Source: Arenibacter antarcticus
GTDB taxonomy: Bacteria; Bacteroidota; Bacteroidia; Flavobacteriales; Flavobacteriaceae
Direction of reading: 5' to 3'
DNA length: 64,000 nucleotides
Assembly: GCF_041320605.1 (NCBI RefSeq)
Contig: NZ_CP166679.1
Span: 4,264,001 to 4,328,000, forward strand
The notes beneath the pieces were generated by a model that was given only the letters and a program-made list of their open reading frames with translations, was not told the origin of the DNA and made no database searches. Shown here one piece after another: positions 57,633 through 64,000 of the stretch (within the stretch, counting starts at the first letter, position 1; every line of letters starts with the position of its first letter). A program made the position numbers and the translations under genes.

Positions 57633-59159
57633 TTAGTTGACGTCCCACCACACTTTGGTAATAAGGTTATCTGGTCCTCCAAGCAATACTAGCGCTTCAT
57701 TATAATTCTGTTCATTTAAGCGCTGTTCGTCTGCTGGGTAAACGTACCTTACTGGAACATAACCTTCATTATTAGGGCCTGCAACTATTTCAGGCACTCC
57801 AGTCCTTCTCCAATGAGACCAGGCTTCTCCCCCATTTAAAAACAAGGAAAGCCATTTCTGAATATAAATTTTATTCAATTTATCCTCCAAGGAGCCAGTA
57901 TAGGCCACATTAACCTGTGTATAATAGGTCTCAGGTGGAATTACCTGAGCAGCCGTCGGCAATTCAAAATTTTCCGGGATACGGGAAGCATAATATTCAA
58001 ACTGTCCCCTAATACCATTTTGATAATACGTTTCGGCATTACCGGTAGTTATAAAACCTCTCTCCCTAGCCTCGGCCAAAATGAACTGTAACTCTGAATA
58101 GGACATTAATATACTTTGTGCTGCATTTTCGGAAGCAAGGTTAGGTGCGAATTGTTTTGGCGCCCATAAGAGCCCCACCGCTGAATGATTTACCGAACCT
58201 CCATTCCATTGCTGTATATCCTTAATGCCGTTGGGAACTCCACCATATTGTGGTGTAGCTGTACCAGCAGAAGCTGGGGTTGGCATTGCAAAAACCGCCA
58301 ATCGAGGATCGTTAAGGTCCTTCAACACCTTTTCCATAGTTACTGAGAGTCTAGTAGATGAGGCCCAATCGCTTACATTACCCCGAAATGAGGGATGTTC
58401 ATTCTCAAATTCGGTCAAATATTGAAGAGCCGCTTGATCTAAAAATGAAGTAAATAAAGGATAGACCGTAGGATTTCCTATTATTTTCCGCATTTCAGGG
58501 CTCGGATCTACCCTTCCGGATTGTCTCATTAAGATCCGTAAACGCAGGCCGTTGGCAAACTTCTTCCATCCACTGATATCCCCATTATAAAGAATATCAC
58601 CGGTAATTATTTCTGTGGTGCTGCCTAGCAATTCGTTGGCCATTTCAAGCTCTGCTAATATTCCTGAATAAACGGCTTCTTGTGAATCGTATTTGGGAAA
58701 ATTAATGTCAATCGCAGCTTTACCCGCTTCGCTATAAGGGATAGGTCCAAAATTATCGGTTATTCCTTGAAAGATCCAGGCACGAAGTACCAAACCAATA
58801 CCCTTGTAATTATTAAAGCCCTTATTTTCAGCAGCATTAATCATTTTGTCGAGCTCCTTTATTTGGTCGTAATTGTTCCAAAAAAATCGGTCTGTATCAC
58901 TCCGCGTCCAATTTCCATATGTGCTCGAAAATTGATTGGCTATTTGATCAGCGACAACCGCAAACCTATCAAATGAATTCTTCCAACTTCTATGGGAAGT
59001 GGTTCTGATAATATTAGGCAACAAAAGACCAGGATCTGGTAAATTGGAAGTGGCATCTGTATTAGTATTGATTTCAACAAAGTCCTTAGTGCAGGAAACA
59101 ACCAACATCAAGGCACATAGACCCAATATCAATTTTGAAAATATATTTTTCATAATCAT
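57633..59159 (-). CDS. SusD-like (SusD_2-type) lipoprotein
   Basis: The 508-residue outer-membrane lipoprotein has the lipobox VVSC followed by TKDFVEINTNTDA. The opening LPDPGLLLPNIIRTT and later LILMSYSELQFILAEA-like and IQKWLSLFLNGGEAWSHWRR blocks fit the SusD-like_2 subgroup. It partners the SusC protein encoded 13 bp upstream. Confidence 0.93.
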   Translation of the reverse strand: MIMKNIFSKLILGLCALMLVVSCTKDFVEINTNTDATSNLPDPGLLLPNIIRTTSHRSWKNSFDRFAVVADQIANQFSSTYGNWTRSDTDRFFWNNYDQIKELDKMINAAENKGFNNYKGIGLVLRAWIFQGITDNFGPIPYSEAGKAAIDINFPKYDSQEAVYSGILAELEMANELLGSTTEIITGDILYNGDISGWKKFANGLRLRILMRQSGRVDPSPEMRKIIGNPTVYPLFTSFLDQAALQYLTEFENEHPSFRGNVSDWASSTRLSVTMEKVLKDLNDPRLAVFAMPTPASAGTATPQYGGVPNGIKDIQQWNGGSVNHSAVGLLWAPKQFAPNLASENAAQSILMSYSELQFILAEARERGFITTGNAETYYQNGIRGQFEYYASRIPENFELPTAAQVIPPETYYTQVNVAYTGSLEDKLNKIYIQKWLSLFLNGGEAWSHWRRTGVPEIVAGPNNEGYVPVRYVYPADEQRLNEQNYNEALVLLGGPDNLITKVWWDVN

Positions 59160-59172
59160 TTTTATAGAATGG

Positions 59173-62100
59173 TTAAAATTTCATGTTTAGATTGACGCCT
59201 ATACTTTTGGTGGAAGGAAGGCTCATATTCTCAAACCCTGGAATTAAACCACCTCCTGTAGTTGCTACGGCAACCTCGGGGTCAAAATGCACGTTACTTT
59301 TGGGGGTCCATAAAGCCAGATTTCTACCCACTAAGGATAGATTTACATCTTTAAAAAGACCATTGAAGATATCATTTGAAAATTTATACCCCAACTTAAG
59401 CTCCCTTAGTTTTATGTAGGTGGCATCAATTAATTGGGCCTCACTTATATGGTCCATTCGACCCTTATAAAAGCCCCGCACGTCTATACCATAAACCCCT
59501 TCGCTAAAAGTTCCATCATCGCTTGTTGAGTTTTGGACGTATTCCCCGTTAACCAGAGCCGCACCAGGAATGTAATAAAGCGCTTTATACTCCTGTCCTA
59601 CTGGCCTTGCGCTACGACCTTCGGCACTTTCGATCAACTGGCCGGCACCTATACCTTTATTATAGAACCTAGAAACGAATTCACCTCCCCATTTTACATC
59701 GATTAATCCTGCAAGGCTTATATTCTTATAGGTAAATATATTGTTGATACTCCCCATCCAATCTGGATTGAAATTACCTAGATAAATGTCTTCCGTTGTT
59801 ATTTGTGCCGTTCCACCATTGCCTATAATAATTTCCCCTGCCATAGGACCACTTTCTACCCTTTGATATCCTGGCCCCCAAATAGCACCCATTCTTTCCC
59901 CTATCCTAGCTTGTATGGAAGCATCTTCTCCCGGTGCAGTCTGTGTAATGGTGGTAATGCCTTCTGCAAGTTGCAGAACCTTTCCTTCATTATTGGACCA
60001 GTTCAATGTAAGATCCCATTGAAAACTATCCTTAATTTTGATTGGGGTGGCATTTAACATAATTTCGGTACCCTTGTTCTGAATTTCCCCTGCATTGATA
60101 ACTCTAGACCCATAACTTGTTGAAGCGGGCAAAGGAATACCCATGATATGGTTTTTAGATCGCGTGTCGTAATAGGTCAAATCTAAACTTAGTCGATTTT
60201 GGAAAAATCGAATATCCGCACCTATTTCATAGGTGGTTATACTTTCTGGTTTTACGTTAAATTTAGATAAATTTCCACCGCTGACCATGGTCAAAGTGCC
60301 ATCCCATGGTCGCCTAAATTCGTAATAATCCACTAAGGTAGCGACACCTGTATCATTACCTACTTGTGCAGCTCCCAGCCTAATTTTGGCAAGTGTTACC
60401 CAATCGGGCATTTTGATGGTATTATTTAATAGGGCACTAAAAGAAACAGACGGATAAAAATAAGAGTTGTTTGCTGAAGGAAGTGTACTGGACCAATCGT
60501 TCCTTGCAGTAATATCTAAATAATAGGTGCTTTTAAAATCTAAATATGCAAAAGCGTACAAACTATTTAAACTCTTTTCAAACTTACCAGAATTGGCTAC
60601 TAGATTGGAGGCACTATTTTCGAAGGCATAAAGTCCAGGTTCTGAAAGTTCAGGTGCAATTATACGACTATTTCTACCCTTTAGCCGCAATTGATTGCCT
60701 CCCCCAGATAGGCTGAAATTAAAATCATTTCCGATTTTATTTTTATACGTCAGTAGAAAGTCATAATTGCGCTCTTCATTGAATATTGCGATTTCCTGAT
60801 ACCTTCCTTTTTCAAAACCAACTGTACTTACCGCCCATCTTTGAGGCCGGAAATCGTTGTAAAAATCGGTTCCTCCTCTCAACATCATTGAAAAGTGGTC
60901 TGTAAACTCATAATTAAGGCTTATGTTACCAAAAATACGGTGCTTGTCCTGACCCTTGGTATTTTCATATTGGTAGAAAAATGGGTTATTATGGTTTTCA
61001 CCGTAATTATATTGAAACTGACGTTTTCCCTCATAGCCTTTCTGCCAGTAATCACGAAGTGCATTCATATCCATATTCCGGACCGACCAATTGAACATGT
61101 ACATTATGGAGGTACGCGCGTATCCAGTCTCAGGTCTATTTGTACTTGTAGTGTTGGTATAATTCACCGTAGCATCTACGTTAAATTTTTCGGTGAGTTT
61201 ATAACTACTCTTTAAAGCTAGAGTGTTTCTCTTTAAATTATTGTTAGGGATGATCCCTTTTTGATCTAAATTGGTATAGGACAACCTAAACGTTCCTTTA
61301 TCATTGCCTCCCGCGAGGGCAACGTTATTGAAAATTGTAGTACCAGTTTGGAAAAAATCGCGCATATTATTGGGGTAGGCGATCCATGGCGTGGGTATAA
61401 TCTCGCCCCTATTGGGGTTAGACACATCACCTCCTCTCATACCCCCTAGAGTGGGAGAATGAAATTGCCTTTCTAAAGTACCTACGTTTAACCGTGGTCC
61501 CCAGCTTTCATCATAGCTATCGCGAATTCCATCAGGATAAATAGAGAAACTTGCACCAAAATTAGACCCCTTATAGTTGCCATCACGTCCTTGACCGAAC
61601 TCATTTTGAAATTTAGGAAAACGGAGCAAACTTTCCATGGTAGTACCTGTGGTAACACTTACACCAAGCCCCGTATTCCGTTTGCCAGATTTTGTAGTAA
61701 CTACAATAACTCCATTAGCAGCACGTGACCCATATAAAGCTGCTGCAGCGGCACCCTTTAACACGGTTACCGACTCTATGTCTGCGGGATTGATCTCTGC
61801 AGAACTGTTCCCATAATCTGCGCTAGTTGAATTGGAAGTACCAGCATTACCCGTGGGTACACCATCTATAACATATAAAGGATCGTTTCCACCAAAATTT
61901 AAGGAATTCTCACCTCGGATCACGATTCTAGATGAAGATCCCACACCACCCGCAGAGGATATACTTACTCCCGCAACTTTACCGGCAAGTGAATTGACGA
62001 AATTTGTCTCCCTTGCCTCGTTCATATCATCTCCTTGAATTTCCTGTATGGCATATCCAAGCCCTTTCTTTTCTCGGCTGATCCCTAAGGCGGTAACTAC

Positions 62101-62754
62101 CACCTCATCTAGGCCTGAAGCACTTTCTATAAGTGTAACGGAAAGATGGGATTGGCCTCTATAAGGTATTTCTTTGGGAGCAAACCCGATATAAGAAATC
62201 ACCAAAACTGCATTAGAATTAACTACAGTAATTTTAAAATTACCATCAAAATCGGTTTGGGTACCGTTACTGGTACCTTTCTCTATAATGCTGGCTCCTG
62301 GTAACGGTAATCCGCTTTCGTCCAAAACTGTTCCCATTACCTCTAGTTGTTGATCGCCTCCCGATTTAACCTTTTCATCAACTGGTTTAGTACTATTCTT
62401 TCTTGTAAGAAAGATCTGGAAATTAATTACATTATATTTCGTTTCTGATTTTTTAAAAACCCCTTGAATAACGGACGTCACCAATTGATCTTTTACCTTA
62501 ACATTAACTTTCCGTTGCAGATCTACTTCCCTAATTTTATATACGAACCTATAATCTGTACTATTTTCGATGTGGTCTAGTACTGTCTTAACAGTTACAT
62601 TATCTAAATCCAAGGTAATGGTACGCTGTGCATATGTTGTATTTGCCTTTATCGAAAAGAAGACAATAAACATAATTAGTGTACTTAATTTCATTTTAAT
62701 TGATAGTTTGATTCCTGAATCAAATCTTCTTTTTGGCTTAAGAAGTTTTTTCAT
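59173..62754 (-). CDS. SusC-family TonB-dependent outer-membrane transporter
   Basis: A 1193-residue protein. The signal region (MKLSTLIMFIVFFSIKANTT) is followed by an STN domain (ITLDLDNVTVKTVLDHIENS), a carboxypeptidase-like domain (LPLPGASIIEKGTSNGTQTD), the plug (IVIRGENSLNFGGNDPLYVI, ADIESVTVLKGAAAAALYGS) and a C-terminal barrel. The STN domain implies signalling to the FecR encoded just upstream. The gene is intact, unlike the SusC of the first locus. Substrate unknown. Confidence 0.95.
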   Translation of the reverse strand: MKKLLKPKRRFDSGIKLSIKMKLSTLIMFIVFFSIKANTTYAQRTITLDLDNVTVKTVLDHIENSTDYRFVYKIREVDLQRKVNVKVKDQLVTSVIQGVFKKSETKYNVINFQIFLTRKNSTKPVDEKVKSGGDQQLEVMGTVLDESGLPLPGASIIEKGTSNGTQTDFDGNFKITVVNSNAVLVISYIGFAPKEIPYRGQSHLSVTLIESASGLDEVVVTALGISREKKGLGYAIQEIQGDDMNEARETNFVNSLAGKVAGVSISSAGGVGSSSRIVIRGENSLNFGGNDPLYVIDGVPTGNAGTSNSTSADYGNSSAEINPADIESVTVLKGAAAAALYGSRAANGVIVVTTKSGKRNTGLGVSVTTGTTMESLLRFPKFQNEFGQGRDGNYKGSNFGASFSIYPDGIRDSYDESWGPRLNVGTLERQFHSPTLGGMRGGDVSNPNRGEIIPTPWIAYPNNMRDFFQTGTTIFNNVALAGGNDKGTFRLSYTNLDQKGIIPNNNLKRNTLALKSSYKLTEKFNVDATVNYTNTTSTNRPETGYARTSIMYMFNWSVRNMDMNALRDYWQKGYEGKRQFQYNYGENHNNPFFYQYENTKGQDKHRIFGNISLNYEFTDHFSMMLRGGTDFYNDFRPQRWAVSTVGFEKGRYQEIAIFNEERNYDFLLTYKNKIGNDFNFSLSGGGNQLRLKGRNSRIIAPELSEPGLYAFENSASNLVANSGKFEKSLNSLYAFAYLDFKSTYYLDITARNDWSSTLPSANNSYFYPSVSFSALLNNTIKMPDWVTLAKIRLGAAQVGNDTGVATLVDYYEFRRPWDGTLTMVSGGNLSKFNVKPESITTYEIGADIRFFQNRLSLDLTYYDTRSKNHIMGIPLPASTSYGSRVINAGEIQNKGTEIMLNATPIKIKDSFQWDLTLNWSNNEGKVLQLAEGITTITQTAPGEDASIQARIGERMGAIWGPGYQRVESGPMAGEIIIGNGGTAQITTEDIYLGNFNPDWMGSINNIFTYKNISLAGLIDVKWGGEFVSRFYNKGIGAGQLIESAEGRSARPVGQEYKALYYIPGAALVNGEYVQNSTSDDGTFSEGVYGIDVRGFYKGRMDHISEAQLIDATYIKLRELKLGYKFSNDIFNGLFKDVNLSLVGRNLALWTPKSNVHFDPEVAVATTGGGLIPGFENMSLPSTKSIGVNLNMKF

Positions 62755-62804
62755 ACTTTTGTAGTGTTTTTAACTTGGTTATTTTTTTATAGCCATACCA
62801 TATC

Positions 62805-62834
62805 AATCGGGGGATGCTGGAACATTTCCCGATT
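62805..62834. terminator. Hairpin between fecR and susC
   Basis: AATCGGG (62805-62811) and CCCGATT (62828-62834) form a 7-bp stem. The T-tract follows on the plus strand, so on the minus-strand transcript it is a hairpin without a T-tract, perhaps an attenuator between fecR and susC. Confidence 0.35.
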
Positions 62835-62915
62835 TTTTTATTCTAGATACCTCGCTATATTACTCAAATACTCTTAAAAATTGTTTCTTACATCATAGGC
62901 ATAGGGGGTTTATGA

Positions 62916-64000
62916 TTAATATATAATTATGGAATTTCCCTGGAACTTATAGTCTAGCCCATAGGTTGTTTTAAAGTAATCTAATACTGTCTCTAAAGAT
63001 GCCTTCCTGAAACGGGCATTAAACCTTTCTTGAGCTATGTCTTTGTTTTGATTTTCAATAGTTACGTTATAACTACGTTCCAATTTTTTAAGGATACTTT
63101 CAAAGCTCAGATCTATAAATACCAATTCCCCATCAATCCATGAGGTGTAAATACTGGTAGACACTTCTTTTGAGGCCAGCTTTCTTTCCTTTTTGTCAAA
63201 ACTGCCCTTATGACCAGGCTCCAATAGAAGGGATTCTGTATTTAGTTCCTCGGTAGCCTCTTGGAGGTTTACCGAACCCTCAACTAAAACAACATCGGTC
63301 ATAAGATCCTCCGGGTAATTGGAAACATTGAACTTTGTGCCTAGTACGCGAATATCCAAATGATCGGTATTAATTATGAACGGATGCTCAACATCTCGAG
63401 CCACTTCAAAATAAGCTTCACCCTGTACAAACACTTTTCGCTCTTGTCCATCTAGAAATTTAACTGGATATTTAATAGTGGTACCAGCGTTTAAATACGT
63501 TCTTGTACCATCAGATAACACTAATTCAAATTTTCTTCCATAGGGTACGGTAAGGGTGTTATAAATCAATTCATGGGAAGACACTTTGCCATGATAAATA
63601 AGTTGATTTCCATTTTGCCTGCCTACATGATTTCCTTGATTATCCACTACTTCAGAAGTTCCGTCCTCCGAAATAATTTCCATATCTCCATTGTGATAGT
63701 GTAAGATCACCTCTTCCGATGTATTGGCTCGATGTTGGAAGGTATCGCTAGTTTCATTTATATTTTTTTCATCACCAAAATTGTAGGGAGAGTTAAAAAA
63801 ATATGAAATAGCTATGATTCCGATAATAACCGCTGCGGCAGAAGCGTACTTTAAAAATGATTTTCTATTGAGATTGTGCGCCTTACTATTTATGTCATTG
63901 CGTTTTCTCTTGGCCAGAATTTCCTCGAATATCTGATTTGACGATTCCGTATCTAATTCCTCGAAACTTTCCAATTTCGCAAGTAAGTCTTCAACTTCGG
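62916..64000 (-). CDS. FecR-family anti-sigma factor, N-terminus beyond the window
   Basis: The frame is open to the window edge, upstream of the TTG at 63974 (coding EVEDLLAKLESFEEL), so the start lies outside. A membrane helix (YASAAAVIIGIIAISYFF), the FecR domain (LTVPYGRKFELVLSDGTRTY, RKVFVQGEAYFEVAR) and a C-terminal DUF4974 domain (FIDLSFESILKKLERSYNV) are present. It is clearly paralogous to the FecR at 43323-44501. It should hold an ECF sigma factor in check, whose gene is expected just beyond the window. Confidence 0.93.
   Translation of the reverse strand, partial: EVEDLLAKLESFEELDTESSNQIFEEILAKRKRNDINSKAHNLNRKSFLKYASAAAVIIGIIAISYFFNSPYNFGDEKNINETSDTFQHRANTSEEVILHYHNGDMEIISEDGTSEVVDNQGNHVGRQNGNQLIYHGKVSSHELIYNTLTVPYGRKFELVLSDGTRTYLNAGTTIKYPVKFLDGQERKVFVQGEAYFEVARDVEHPFIINTDHLDIRVLGTKFNVSNYPEDLMTDVVLVEGSVNLQEATEELNTESLLLEPGHKGSFDKKERKLASKEVSTSIYTSWIDGELVFIDLSFESILKKLERSYNVTIENQNKDIAQERFNARFRKASLETVLDYFKTTYGLDYKFQGNSIIIY

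Overview
The window looks like the chromosome of a marine-type member of the Bacteroidota, most probably family Flavobacteriaceae. This rests on low GC content, two SusC/SusD systems under FecR/ECF-sigma control, many lipoproteins, and the style of the tyrosine recombinase and FecR proteins. No rRNA and no complete tRNA were found. The assignment is inference from gene content only.

Layout. 0-7 kb is a graveyard of mobile DNA. An ISL3-type transposase gene that has already lost its 5' part is interrupted by a 2597-bp IS21-family element, and that element carries a second, inverted, same-length copy of itself inside istB. 7.6-15.1 kb is one tight minus-strand operon: two genes of uncertain function (DUF6978-like, DUF1828-like), an Xre regulator and a complete type I restriction-modification system (hsdM, hsdS, hsdR). 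15.2-17.8 kb holds three small plus-strand accessory genes (a frameshifted HEPN-like gene, a HExxH protein and a DUF2971 protein), two of them separated by spacers rich in hairpins. 17.8-19.4 kb has no intact gene but carries the first copy of a ~380-bp repeat containing the 3' end of a tRNA-Met gene, and an M23 peptidase remnant.

19.4-26.1 kb is a complete N-type (alternative, possibly Na+-coupled) F-ATPase operon in the order atpDCQRBEFAG, with a b-delta fusion and a two-carboxylate c subunit. Upstream lie the remains of a phosphoenolpyruvate synthase gene. 27.9-33.5 kb encodes a large CheB-CheR-PAS hybrid histidine kinase, a single-domain response regulator and a small YtxH-like protein. 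33.9-45.2 kb is a polysaccharide-utilisation-type locus (PUL): an ECF sigma factor facing FecR, SusC (interrupted by one in-frame stop), SusD and two putative glycoside hydrolase-type proteins.

The second copy of the tRNA-Met-containing repeat lies at 45.3-45.7 kb, so a 27-kb segment holding the N-ATPase, the kinase and the first PUL is bracketed by direct repeats. 46-53 kb is accessory DNA: a metallo-beta-lactamase-fold hydrolase, an amidohydrolase, a dead tyrosine recombinase, an AAA_13 ATPase that resembles RloC/PrrC anticodon nucleases, and an orphan array of eight TGTGCCA-type sites. 53-64 kb holds a glycerophosphodiester phosphodiesterase, a membrane histidine kinase and a second SusC/SusD locus with a LamG surface protein and a FecR that runs off the window.

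How the parts relate. The type I system, the HEPN remnant and the RloC-like ATPase suggest a patchy defence region that has been repeatedly invaded. The N-ATPase and the PULs are metabolic accessory modules embedded in the same repeat-rich neighbourhood.
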